DNA from: CAYNVS01 sp964400725
GTDB lineage: Bacteria > Myxococcota_A > SURF-8 > CAYNVS01
Assembly: GCA_964400725.1 (NCBI GenBank)
Contig: CAYNVS010000016.1
Location: 1 to 63,774, forward strand
Direction: 5' to 3'
DNA length: 63,774 bases
In this document: one piece after another, positions 17,922 through 26,574 of the stretch
Numbering within the stretch: the stretch's first letter is position 1
Layout of the letters: every line of letters begins with the position of its first letter
Made by a program: the position numbers and the translations under genes
The notes under the pieces: generated by a model
What the model saw: only the letters and a program-made list of their open reading frames with translations
Told to the model about the DNA's origin: nothing
Database searches by the model: none

Positions 17922-19265
17922 TCATGGATTGCTCTTTAATAAGAGTTCCTCAAACGCCTTCCATCCGCAAGGGCCGGACAATAGTCCCAATCCGGTTTTC
18001 GCTTCGTACTTCTTCAATCGACCGGACGCGTCGTTGACGACAGACTGGGGCTCAAGCATGTAACCTATGGAATCGTCCGCCAAGCCGACGATAAAACGAA
18101 AAGGCCCCTTCAGAACTTGCCGGGCCATTAAGGAATATTCCGGAGACGGTTCGCCCGGAAACGCCGCAAATTCGGCGTCTCCAAGCCTATGAAGCGACAG
18201 CGGGATTTCCGCTACAATCATTTTGTCGTTATCGCTTAATACGGTTCTCTTGGGCATATTGAACATGGCGTAAGTATCGACGATGTAAGATTCTTTCGCT
18301 TCGCAGGAATAAAGCGCGGAATCGTGGAAGATTTCAAATCGCTGCGAAGGCTTGAATTGAAGCGATTCGCCGCTTGCCGCATCCGCGATTATTTTGCCTG
18401 CCTTCATGGCGTCTTCCCACATTGTTTCCGGCGGGGAGAAAGTGTACGCTCCGTGAACTGCGGCTATAAATCCCTGCAAAAACATCGCCGGCGCATTTGT
18501 TTTTGCCTTCATCGTTTCGCGGTATCCCCATACAAAGTCGGCGGAGGCCAACGTATTGCTTTGAGGAACGACGGTTGTATGCTTCGCAAAATTGGCGATG
18601 GTAAGAATCGTTTTATTTTCTTTGGAGCGCGCCTGCAGGACGGAAAGAGCGTTGTCCAGCGCCGGAGAACAATTTTCATCTCTGGCCGTAACGCCGTTTA
18701 GCAAAGTCTCCGCAAAATATAATTCAGCCTCCGCGACGGCGCCAGCCGCTTCCAACGAAACGTCGGTCAAAGATTTGCGCATAAATTCAAGCAAATCTTT
18801 ATCCACTCCCTCTCCTATGTCTTGATAAAGACCGCCTAAATCGGTTGACGAATGGCTGTGGCTGCTTGAAATCAGAATTTGTTCGGGAGTCAAAGCGATT
18901 TTTGAAGCCAAATTCTCGGCTATTGATTTTTTAACTTCCCGTATTCCCGCGCCCCAGTCGCCGAACTCCCAAAAATACATTTGAGCGTCAAGAGAGATGA
19001 TAAGAAACGCTTCTTTGGCGTCGTTTGTAAACAAGGCGGCTTGCGCCATTAAAGGATCGTGAACGCCCGTAGAGCGCCGATGTTGTCCCGGCACGCCGTA
19101 ACCGCCGAGAATGGTTCCCGTCGGCGGAGTAACGTCTTTTTCGGCGTAACCCAGAAAAAACCGCTTTGGCGCGCCCGCTTTATCGGAACTTCCGCAGGAA
19201 ATGAAAAGCAAAGCTATGGAGAGCAACGTCAACGCGAGCGATGAATTACGACTTCCGGCGAGCAT
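17922..19265 (-). CDS. Neutral ceramidase-like lipoprotein (copy A)
   Basis: The 447 aa start at an ATG with AAGGA eight bases upstream; an earlier TTG adds six residues only. Lipobox LFISC. The N-terminal domain matches neutral/alkaline non-lysosomal ceramidases (PF04734-like): GYAEKDVTPPTG, GVHDPLMAQAALF, ISSSHSHSSTDLGG with the metal-binding His pair, and ANFAKHTTV. Ceramidases split ceramide into sphingoid base and fatty acid. The protein is shorter than characterised enzymes (~640-780 aa) and lacks the C-terminal Ig-like domain, and I cannot place the nucleophilic Ser motif (GDVSP in Pseudomonas). It shares the operon with a second paralogue. An amidase acting on another lipid is the alternative. 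Confidence 0.8.
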   Translation of the reverse strand: MLAGSRNSSLALTLLSIALLFISCGSSDKAGAPKRFFLGYAEKDVTPPTGTILGGYGVPGQHRRSTGVHDPLMAQAALFTNDAKEAFLIISLDAQMYFWEFGDWGAGIREVKKSIAENLASKIALTPEQILISSSHSHSSTDLGGLYQDIGEGVDKDLLEFMRKSLTDVSLEAAGAVAEAELYFAETLLNGVTARDENCSPALDNALSVLQARSKENKTILTIANFAKHTTVVPQSNTLASADFVWGYRETMKAKTNAPAMFLQGFIAAVHGAYTFSPPETMWEDAMKAGKIIADAASGESLQFKPSQRFEIFHDSALYSCEAKESYIVDTYAMFNMPKRTVLSDNDKMIVAEIPLSLHRLGDAEFAAFPGEPSPEYSLMARQVLKGPFRFIVGLADDSIGYMLEPQSVVNDASGRLKKYEAKTGLGLLSGPCGWKAFEELLLKSNP

Positions 19266-19312
19266 TTGGGAAAATCCTTTCAAGTTGAATCGCTAAAAAC
19301 GATTGTCGCGGT

Positions 19313-21358
19313 TTAATGAGCCGTCGCGGCGATTACTTCGTCCTTTACTTTTTTATCCGCGGCGAAAACAAACAAATGAATAGGCTGGGAGTTGTTTACG
19401 CCGATGTCTTTCAGCAGCAATTTTCGCCCGTTAAGCGCTGCCGGATAAGGCAGATCGAGCGTTTTGCCGTCGGCGATTTCAAACGCGTCGGCAATTGTAA
19501 AATCATCGGGAACGGTCAATTCTACCGATATTTTCCTCTCGCTTATTATCCATCGCGGAGGCTCTTCGTCGGCGCCCAGCTGGTAACGAATGCAAAGGGC
19601 GTCGGTTGGCTCCGCGTCGCTAGCTAACGATATTACGGGTATTATTAATGCCCTGCGAGACCTTATTAGCTCGACGATTGATTTGTCGTCCGAGACGGCC
19701 ATACCGGTAGGGTCTCCTTCGCGCAAAAAATTCCTTACGCCGCGAAACATCCAATTGGCCTTCGACATCGCGGCCCACGTTTCGGGATATTCGGCCGCAA
19801 GCTCGGAGTTGAACATAAACCACATCAACCCTTTGCCGCCCGCCGCCGCCACGCTTAACGCCTGAACCAATATTTCCTGCGCGGCCGCCTGCGTCGCCCA
19901 GCCTCCCAAGCCTTGAGAATAAAGCCAAGTCGGCAGCGGCATATGATTGTTGCGCGCGTTCCTTAAATAATCGTACGGGGCTCTCAGCGGCGGATGATGC
20001 CCCATGTCGGTAACGTGCGGAGCGCACGCCGCGGCGTATATATCTATCCCCTGAACGTCGGCCATTCCGGCGAAAGTTCCGATGCGTTTATTGGTCATGG
20101 CTCCGTTGTAAGTAAACAGCCGCGGGTAATGTTTCCAAACCGCTCTGGTTTTGGCCGCCTTTTTTGCCGCGTTAGGATACCCGTTTTCGTCGTAGATGTT
20201 CCAATCCGACTCGTCGCCGGTTAAAAAGCCTAAAATAGAATTCGTATTTGGGAAGGCGTTTTCAGGCGGATTGTCGAACGGGAAATCGTCGCCCAAAAGA
20301 AGAAACAAATCTCCGCGCGCCGGCAGCGTTTCAAAAAACATTTTATCGCGGTCGTAACCGCATTTTTGGTAGGAATTCCAATAGATATATAGAGTATCTA
20401 CGCCGCCGTTCAGAGCCGTATTAAGCGCCTCGTCGTTTACGCCGGGAAGCGCGCACTCCTTGCTTGGCGGCCACGCCTCGATTGGAAAAAACGGCCTGAT
20501 GACGCGACCGGCCGCGACCGACGGAGAAACGTCGGCGAACTCTACGACGACGGTCCACGGCGAGCCGAGTTCCGCCGGTTTGCAAAGCGGAACAGTCCAC
20601 ATCGCCGCTTCTCCGGCCTTAATGTCGTTTGAGGGAAGACAGGCGATTTCCGCGGCAAGAACGTCTATGCCGTTTACTATTAACCGCTTAACTCGACGAG
20701 TTTGAGAATCGTCGTTTTTAACGTGAATAAGTAAGGCGCTCAGCCGCTCGTCGGCAGTTACGTATGTAATCGGAACCTTATTCGCCGCGACGTCGAACTG
20801 CGCGTCAACCGCGGCTCCGTTTTCGGTTTGAACCGTTATTCCGCCGCTTTTAGCCTTATCCCAATCCGAGCTTCGCGAATGGAACGCTGCCCAAACCGGC
20901 TTTCCCGCCTCCGCCGTTTGAGGCCAATAGTGATGCCATTCAATCTTCTTTTGTTTTAAAAGAGTCTCGACTTCTTCGCCGTTAATTAAAACGTTTGTTA
21001 TTTTTCCCGTCGTTTTGGCGATTGCCGCAATATGAAACCGCCCGCCGTCCAACGGCTCTTCGGTCGGCTCCTGATAAACGGACGTAGGAAAGAAATAATC
21101 TTTTCTGTAATAGGCAAAAACCGCGTCAACCGGCTCCGCCTCGACGCACGCGTCCGCCTTTGGCGAACAGGACGCGACCGCGTTAATCGGAAGAAAATCG
21201 GACGCGGTTTTTATTCCGGCTTCTTCTTCTTCCTTTTGCTCCAAATCGTAGTCGGCGTTTATTTTTTTTGATTCGCTTGAGCAGGCCGGAAGCAATATCG
21301 CCGCGAATAAAAAAAGCGCAGAAGTTTTGCTTAACCGGTTTAAAAGAGTTTGCGGCAT
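19313..21358 (-). CDS. Large lipoprotein with glycoside-hydrolase-like barrel, function unknown
   Basis: A 681-aa lipoprotein (LLPACSS) with a short acidic stretch (EQKEEEEAG). Residues ~65-290 look like beta-sandwich sequence; residues ~290-560 look like a TIM barrel with DTLYIYWNSYQKCGYD, a GDESDWNIYDENG loop, QGIDIYAA and GGKGLMWFMFNSE, as in retaining glycosidases of the GH42/GH2 clan. A C-terminal beta domain of ~110 residues follows. No exact family was recognised and catalytic residues are not assigned with confidence. GGAG precedes the ATG. It lies between the TetR and ceramidase-like genes of the operon and probably acts on the same substrate at the cell surface. Confidence 0.6.
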   Translation of the reverse strand: MPQTLLNRLSKTSALFLFAAILLPACSSESKKINADYDLEQKEEEEAGIKTASDFLPINAVASCSPKADACVEAEPVDAVFAYYRKDYFFPTSVYQEPTEEPLDGGRFHIAAIAKTTGKITNVLINGEEVETLLKQKKIEWHHYWPQTAEAGKPVWAAFHSRSSDWDKAKSGGITVQTENGAAVDAQFDVAANKVPITYVTADERLSALLIHVKNDDSQTRRVKRLIVNGIDVLAAEIACLPSNDIKAGEAAMWTVPLCKPAELGSPWTVVVEFADVSPSVAAGRVIRPFFPIEAWPPSKECALPGVNDEALNTALNGGVDTLYIYWNSYQKCGYDRDKMFFETLPARGDLFLLLGDDFPFDNPPENAFPNTNSILGFLTGDESDWNIYDENGYPNAAKKAAKTRAVWKHYPRLFTYNGAMTNKRIGTFAGMADVQGIDIYAAACAPHVTDMGHHPPLRAPYDYLRNARNNHMPLPTWLYSQGLGGWATQAAAQEILVQALSVAAAGGKGLMWFMFNSELAAEYPETWAAMSKANWMFRGVRNFLREGDPTGMAVSDDKSIVELIRSRRALIIPVISLASDAEPTDALCIRYQLGADEEPPRWIISERKISVELTVPDDFTIADAFEIADGKTLDLPYPAALNGRKLLLKDIGVNNSQPIHLFVFAADKKVKDEVIAATAH

Positions 21359-21400
21359 TGAATTATCTCCATCAAGAAAGCGATGTCGGCGGCGTCGATA

Positions 21401-22078
21401 TTACGCTCCTTCGGGCTTATCAGGTTTATTCCGTCCGTTTTTTTTATGTTTCGCGCTTTGCTTGAGCCCGCCGGCCTGACTTGCAAAATTTGCCGCTCTC
21501 TCTTTGTAAGAATCCCTCAGCCAATCCAGCAGGCTGAAGGTGAACAACCCGACCGTCTTAAGGCTTCTTGCGCAGTTTTCCTCGTACCATTGGTGCATCG
21601 TAGCGCGCACCGACAAAAAGACCGTTCCGGCAATGATTTTAGACTCCGTTTCGTCGAAGCGTCCGCGCATTAATACTTCCGCTATTGCCCGCTCGTACTC
21701 TTTATCGAGCTCCATATCCCGCATGCTTAAAACGGAAGAGGCCGAAATAAAGCGGGATTCTCTTAAATAATCCTCTTTATTATTCTCGTATACGTCCGCC
21801 ATTTCAAGAAAGGCCAAACGAATTCCTTCGATTGGATTTTCCGGCTTATGATGTTTCTCAAGCAGTTTTTTAAAACGCTCAAGACGCTCTTCGTGAAAGG
21901 TAAAAACCAAATCCATTTTACTCGGAAAATACCTTGTGCACGTGCGGATTGAAACCCCGGATTTGCGCGCAATCTGCGCGAAAGTGGTCTGCTCAAAGCC
22001 TTGTTTTTCAAAAAGCCGCATGGCCGCATCAACAATAACTTCTCTCTTGGCCTTCTTTTTATCCTCGCGGACGCTCAT
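21401..22078 (-). CDS. TetR-family transcriptional regulator
   Basis: The 225 aa begin at MSVREDKKKAK with AGAGG upstream; the longer reading would run into the preceding gene. The helix-turn-helix (VDAAMRLFEKQGFEQTTFAQIARKSGVSIRT, cited as FEQTTFAQIARKSGVS, then CTRYFPSKMDLVF) is classic TetR/AcrR. The C-terminal ligand domain is divergent and ends in a Lys-rich tail. It is encoded inside the operon it probably controls: a near-perfect palindrome of TetR-operator type covers the operon promoter at 30593-30631. The inducer is likely a product of the pathway, such as a fatty acid, sphingoid base or sterol, but this is inference. Confidence 0.88.
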   Translation of the reverse strand: MSVREDKKKAKREVIVDAAMRLFEKQGFEQTTFAQIARKSGVSIRTCTRYFPSKMDLVFTFHEERLERFKKLLEKHHKPENPIEGIRLAFLEMADVYENNKEDYLRESRFISASSVLSMRDMELDKEYERAIAEVLMRGRFDETESKIIAGTVFLSVRATMHQWYEENCARSLKTVGLFTFSLLDWLRDSYKERAANFASQAGGLKQSAKHKKNGRNKPDKPEGA

Positions 22079-22116
22079 TTTAATATTCCTCTCGATAATT
22101 ATAAAGCCCGGTTCGA

Positions 22117-23658
22117 TTACCGCAGGCAGTTGTCGGGCGTTAAAAGTCTGCATAACGTCTTGACGTTAGGCTCAAGACCGTAGTTGCGGTAAGCCTTGAA
22201 TTTTTGCTTCAGCGTTTCCATGTCGTCCTTGTACGGGTCTGGGCGGTTGAACGTCCCGTTGATTTTTCCTCGCAATCCCCACGCCGTAGTAAGGTTATAG
22301 ATTTTTGTAATCAACGGATCGTCAAGCCGCTTGTACGTCCAAAGCGACCACGAGTAGCCTTTTTCGCTCATCCAAGATACCATAAGTCCGGCGCTCTGAT
22401 AAGCCCAGTCTTCGTCGAATTTCGTCGAAAACGAGCCGATGTAGTACGGAACGTTCTGCTTTGCCTGCGCCTCGGAGAAAACCTTGGAGTAGAAATTATT
22501 TATCAACCACTCGTACGATTCGTAATCGCGCGCCGTCCATTCAAACATGTGCGTTGAATATACGACTCCGCTCCAATTGTATTTGGACGGTTCCGGCAAA
22601 GTTTTCATACCCATAAATCCGTCGTGTATCACGCACAGATGGTCGTCGCCTTTCGCTCGTATCGCCTTTACGAGCCTGTCGTACATTTTGTCTCGAGCTT
22701 CGACATCTGGAGCTCCGTAAGGTTCGGCAAGAAGACTGTAGGCGGCTACGCTGTTTCTCTTGATAAATCTGTCGGAGAGCGTTTCCCACATCTGCACGGT
22801 CAAATCCTGCATAAGCGGGTCGTTGTATAAGCCGCTTTCTCCCGCGTACGTATTCTGTCCGCCCGGCGCTTCCTGAATGTCGATGACGGCGTACACGCCG
22901 TATTTTTCGCACCAGTCGAGAAGACGATCGAGCTCCTTGAGCGCCGATTCGTTCCAATTTAACGCTTGCGGTTTATTCGAGTCCGGCCCCGTTACAAGCG
23001 AGCGGTAACCGATTGGGACGCGGACTACGTTAAAACCTTGCTTCGCCAGCCATTCAATATCCCGCTCGGCAATCCATTCGGAACGAAAAGCCGCGAGCAG
23101 TTCGTCTCTGCCGTCGGGGCCGAAACGTTTCTCCAGCAGCGCGCGCAAACCGGCGTCCGTATCGTCGCACAGCGGGTCCGGCAGAGACTCTACCGCCTGA
23201 AGGAAAGGCGCCGCTTTAGTTTCTCCGACAGTTTCGATATACCGCTGTTTAAAGCCTTTATGATACGCGTTCTTATCGTCCGTCCAACCCTCGTACCACT
23301 CCTTTCCGTTTGCCGGACAAACGCGCACGACCGCCGGGTCTTTGCCGTAGCTTAAGCCGATTTCGCGCATTACGGACAGAACCGAGGCTTCCGTTTCGCT
23401 CCCCATAGATACCGCAAGCTCGTAAACCTGCCCGGCCGTAGTATGGCCTACAAGGGTAATCCACGTTTCGTGGAACATCCACCCGCCGAGGTTTACTCCT
23501 TTTAAAAGAACTTCCTGATTTTCTGCGTTTAAAATTTTCGTTCCGTCCGAATGAAGACGACTCATCGGCTTCGTCTCCTTGCCGTCGGAAGACGAGCATC
23601 CGGCAATAGCTAATGCGGCGGCTGCGGCGAACAAGTTTAAAATCGTTTTTTTATTCAT
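22117..23658 (-). CDS. GH5-like lipoprotein lacking the usual nucleophile
   Basis: The 513-aa lipoprotein (AIAGCSS) resembles exo-beta-glucanase-type GH5 proteins: VLLKGVNLGGWMFHE, then GFNVVRVPIGY, YGVYAVIDIQ and an HMFEW loop. The acid/base position reads LLAEP (Glu312 kept, preceding Asn changed to Ala). The nucleophile position, normally GEF, reads IGSFS with Ser409. With the nucleophile gone, normal retaining hydrolysis is not expected. It may be a binding protein, a transglycosylase-like variant or an inactive paralogue. A long insertion (~85-180) precedes the second half of the barrel. AAGGA precedes the ATG, and it sits between a ceramidase-like gene and the TetR gene. Confidence 0.75.
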   Translation of the reverse strand: MNKKTILNLFAAAAALAIAGCSSSDGKETKPMSRLHSDGTKILNAENQEVLLKGVNLGGWMFHETWITLVGHTTAGQVYELAVSMGSETEASVLSVMREIGLSYGKDPAVVRVCPANGKEWYEGWTDDKNAYHKGFKQRYIETVGETKAAPFLQAVESLPDPLCDDTDAGLRALLEKRFGPDGRDELLAAFRSEWIAERDIEWLAKQGFNVVRVPIGYRSLVTGPDSNKPQALNWNESALKELDRLLDWCEKYGVYAVIDIQEAPGGQNTYAGESGLYNDPLMQDLTVQMWETLSDRFIKRNSVAAYSLLAEPYGAPDVEARDKMYDRLVKAIRAKGDDHLCVIHDGFMGMKTLPEPSKYNWSGVVYSTHMFEWTARDYESYEWLINNFYSKVFSEAQAKQNVPYYIGSFSTKFDEDWAYQSAGLMVSWMSEKGYSWSLWTYKRLDDPLITKIYNLTTAWGLRGKINGTFNRPDPYKDDMETLKQKFKAYRNYGLEPNVKTLCRLLTPDNCLR

Positions 23659-23676
23659 AGCATAATCCTTTAAAAG

Positions 23677-25152
23677 TCATTTGGAATTAATTTCGTCCAG
23701 CAATCCGTTGAGGCCTTTCAAGAAAAACGAGGCGGTATCCGGCCCGGCGCCGTGCGATTGATCGAAATATGTTTTCGGGTCGTACGTCATTTTAGGGAAC
23801 AAGTAACCTATGGACGCTCCGCAAAGACCGATAACGAATCTGTCTTTGGTAATTAAATGGTCTTTAATTGCCGGTTCGGGCGCGGCGTCGGGATAAGGTC
23901 CTTTGTAATCGGGCGGCTGAACGATTCCGCCGATAAGCAGTTCCGGCGTCAACTCGCCGGGAATCGAAAAAATAGTCGTCAGATTTCCGAGTCTTAAAGC
24001 GGCGACGGGAACGTCGATGCAGGCCAAATCGTTGCACGGCGGCTCTTCCGTATCGTAGAGGTAATCGAGATATCCTTCTGCGACGTTTCCTTTTACGGCC
24101 AGCCAAAGCTCGAAATTTTGAAGCGGAGCCTGAACGTATTTGAAGCCAAACGCCGGTTTCAAATCTTCTTCCTTGGCCGGCTTGGCGGAAGACAACGCCT
24201 CGATTACCGCGTCCGCGTACGCTTCTCCGATTACTTGACACCTTTTGCCTTCAAAACCGATTTCGGTCGCATCGACGGGCGTCTGCATAAGCCCTTGATC
24301 CGCGCTGAAGTAAAGCGCCATGCCGCCAATCGTTTTCTCAATTTTTTCCCTCATAAAATGCGGAAAGTCCGAGCTAATCAAAGTATTGTCGCCCCACGCC
24401 GCCTCCGGGTGATTAGAAATAGTCGCCAGCGTCGCTATGGCGGCTTTGGTTTCTTTGTCCGTAAACTTCATTATTCCGATGTACGGGTCGATAATTTTAG
24501 GAGGAACGATGTCTCTAACCAAGTTCGGACGCTCATTGTTTGCGATAGTCAGCTCGGCTGGCTTGAGAGACTGAGCGGCTTCAATTATGGCCTGCGCGCC
24601 GCGCTCGACTATAAGCCTGAGATAATTTTCGTCCCACGCGGGAACCAAGCTGGGGCCTGAAACGCCCTGCGTGTCCGGTCCTTGGTGCGTGTGCGTGCTC
24701 GCTATAAAGCAATGCGACGGATTGAGCGTTATCGACGGCGCGAGAGCCTGAGCGGCGGCGGCCTTCATATCCTCTATGCGCTTCATGCTCAATCCGACGG
24801 TATCGACCGCGGCAAAGACGAACAATTCGCCGTCGAAACTGAACGCTGCGGCGCGAACCCACAGCGGATCGTGAACTCCGGTCGGCTGACGCTCGGAAAA
24901 GCCTCCGACCCAGAGCGTATCAAGTTTGCCGTCGCCGTTCTTATCCTCGAAAGGCTCGCCCTCGTCCCAGACGTTGTTGCCGTTTGAGTCGGTATAAGGC
25001 TCGAACGACGGAGTTATATCTTTTTTCGCCGCGCCGGCCTTTAGCCGAGAAACCGCGGGTTCGCTCTTATCCGACGAGCCTCCGCAGCCCGAAATTAACA
25101 CGGCCGCCATAAGCCCTAAAAGCGATATTCTCTCTTTTAAAGAAAAATTCAT
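23677..25152 (-). CDS. Neutral ceramidase-like lipoprotein (copy B)
   Basis: A 491-aa lipoprotein (LISGCGG). Near the N-terminus there is a short calcium-loop-like stretch (YTDSNGNNVWDEGE, then DKNGDGKLD). The ceramidase-type domain shows GVHDPLWVRAAAF, FIASTHTHQGPDTQG with the metal-binding His pair, and ATISNHPEAAWGDN. It is a diverged paralogue of the second ceramidase-like gene in the same operon and is closer to the family at the His motif (STHTH versus SSHSH). Expected chemistry is hydrolysis of an amide-linked lipid at the outer surface. As in copy A, the family's usual C-terminal domain and a clear GDVSP motif were not seen. AGAGG precedes the start. Confidence 0.8.
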   Translation of the reverse strand: MNFSLKERISLLGLMAAVLISGCGGSSDKSEPAVSRLKAGAAKKDITPSFEPYTDSNGNNVWDEGEPFEDKNGDGKLDTLWVGGFSERQPTGVHDPLWVRAAAFSFDGELFVFAAVDTVGLSMKRIEDMKAAAAQALAPSITLNPSHCFIASTHTHQGPDTQGVSGPSLVPAWDENYLRLIVERGAQAIIEAAQSLKPAELTIANNERPNLVRDIVPPKIIDPYIGIMKFTDKETKAAIATLATISNHPEAAWGDNTLISSDFPHFMREKIEKTIGGMALYFSADQGLMQTPVDATEIGFEGKRCQVIGEAYADAVIEALSSAKPAKEEDLKPAFGFKYVQAPLQNFELWLAVKGNVAEGYLDYLYDTEEPPCNDLACIDVPVAALRLGNLTTIFSIPGELTPELLIGGIVQPPDYKGPYPDAAPEPAIKDHLITKDRFVIGLCGASIGYLFPKMTYDPKTYFDQSHGAGPDTASFFLKGLNGLLDEINSK

Positions 25153-25164
25153 TGCATCCTCTCG

Positions 25165-26565
25165 TTAAATCTTCAAGACGAACGCGCCCTGAGTAAAATA
25201 AATTTTTTCCGCGGCGGAGCGATTTTCTAAAATATTAACTTTTGCGGAGCCGGCCTGCCCCGGAATGAGAATTCCGCCGTGCAGCGAAAAGTTCACGATT
25301 CCGTCATACAAGGAAGCGTTTAAAACAAGCTCGTTTTCGTTTCCGGCGAAGCGGGAACCGTTTGCGTTGTTTGGATTTAAGACAAAAAGTCCGGCGAAAA
25401 CCGCGCCCGCTTTAAACCAGTCGGTCAATTGGCAGTAAACTCCCAAATCGACCGCGGCCAACCCGGCGTTCATCGAGTAGAAATTGCGTTCCCAGACGCC
25501 CATTTTAAGGTCGAGATTGTCTCCCATCGCCCTTATTTCATTCTCGGAAAGCAAAATGCTGTCTCCGGCGCGTTTGCCCGACCACAAATAACCGAAATCG
25601 TCGTTGCCGGCGTAATCGTCGTCGCCCGAAAGCGCCAAAAACGCCAAATTAGCCGAGAAAATCCCAAACTTTATTCCGCCTTTCGCCGCTCCTCCAAAGG
25701 CCAGAAGTTTGGAATCCGACCCGTCCGCGCTCATTTTATTTGCCTTTCCGAACTGCGCCGATAAAGCGGCGAACCCGAAGAAATTTTCGTTTTCGTATCC
25801 TGCGGCGACTTCGGCGGCTCCTATATGGCGCGACCGGTCGATTACCGAAGCGTCGTATAAGTAGTAAACGCCGGCGTCCAATTTGAGTTTCGATTCCATG
25901 GTCAAAGACCATTCGAGACTCGAAAGAATGGAATCGTTGGCAAAACTATTTTTCGTAAATTCCCAACCTTGAAACGTCTGATCCGGCATTTGGCCGACGG
26001 TTAAAGTAATTGTTCCCGCGCTTTTAGCGTCGTAACCAAAGCGTCCCGCTCCTATCCAGTGGTTCACGAACAGGCCGGATGCTCCCTGATAATGCTGAAA
26101 GCCCGCCTTTGCAAAGAAGCCGCCCGCTTTAACTTCGCCCCATATCTCGCGCTGCTTGAACGAAAGTTCCGTCCCGTCTTTGCTCCCAATCGCGTTATCG
26201 GGAGTGTTGCGAGCCCACAAATCAAGGCCGATTTCCGCTTCGTAGTAAACTTTAACCGGCTGCGCGAGCTTTAAAGCCAGCGCCGGCTTTAAAAAAGTTC
26301 CGAAAAAACCTACGGATTGCCCATACTTGTTATATTCGGGCTCGGAGCGGTCGAAGTCGGAGTCGTTGCGATAAACAAATAAGTTTACCATTTCAAGGTT
26401 GAATTGAAACGCTTTTTGCGGCGTTTTCCCGCTTTGTTCGTCCGTCGTTGCGGATGCGGTAAGCTGCGAGTCGTTGGTTTGGGCGGAATCTTCCGCGGCT
26501 GCGACGGAAACCGAAACTAGCGCAATCGCGGCAATAATGAACGATATAATACTTATGTTTTTCAT
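25165..26565 (-). CDS. Outer-membrane beta-barrel protein of the glycolipid operon
   Basis: A 466-aa protein with a cleavable signal peptide ending near VAAAED and a Ser/Thr/Gln-rich spacer. The rest is alternating Gly/aromatic strands (VYYEAEIGLDLWAR, FFAKAGFQHYQGA, AAGYENENFFGF, KMGVWERNFYSMNAG). The C-terminus is AFVLKI rather than a terminal Phe. It has no TonB box or plug domain that I can see. It most likely imports products released by the surface hydrolases encoded on either side, by analogy with FadL or porin-type barrels. GGAGG precedes the ATG; gaps to both neighbours are under 15 bases. Confidence 0.75.
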   Translation of the reverse strand: MKNISIISFIIAAIALVSVSVAAAEDSAQTNDSQLTASATTDEQSGKTPQKAFQFNLEMVNLFVYRNDSDFDRSEPEYNKYGQSVGFFGTFLKPALALKLAQPVKVYYEAEIGLDLWARNTPDNAIGSKDGTELSFKQREIWGEVKAGGFFAKAGFQHYQGASGLFVNHWIGAGRFGYDAKSAGTITLTVGQMPDQTFQGWEFTKNSFANDSILSSLEWSLTMESKLKLDAGVYYLYDASVIDRSRHIGAAEVAAGYENENFFGFAALSAQFGKANKMSADGSDSKLLAFGGAAKGGIKFGIFSANLAFLALSGDDDYAGNDDFGYLWSGKRAGDSILLSENEIRAMGDNLDLKMGVWERNFYSMNAGLAAVDLGVYCQLTDWFKAGAVFAGLFVLNPNNANGSRFAGNENELVLNASLYDGIVNFSLHGGILIPGQAGSAKVNILENRSAAEKIYFTQGAFVLKI

Positions 26566-26574
26566 GGCGGCCTC

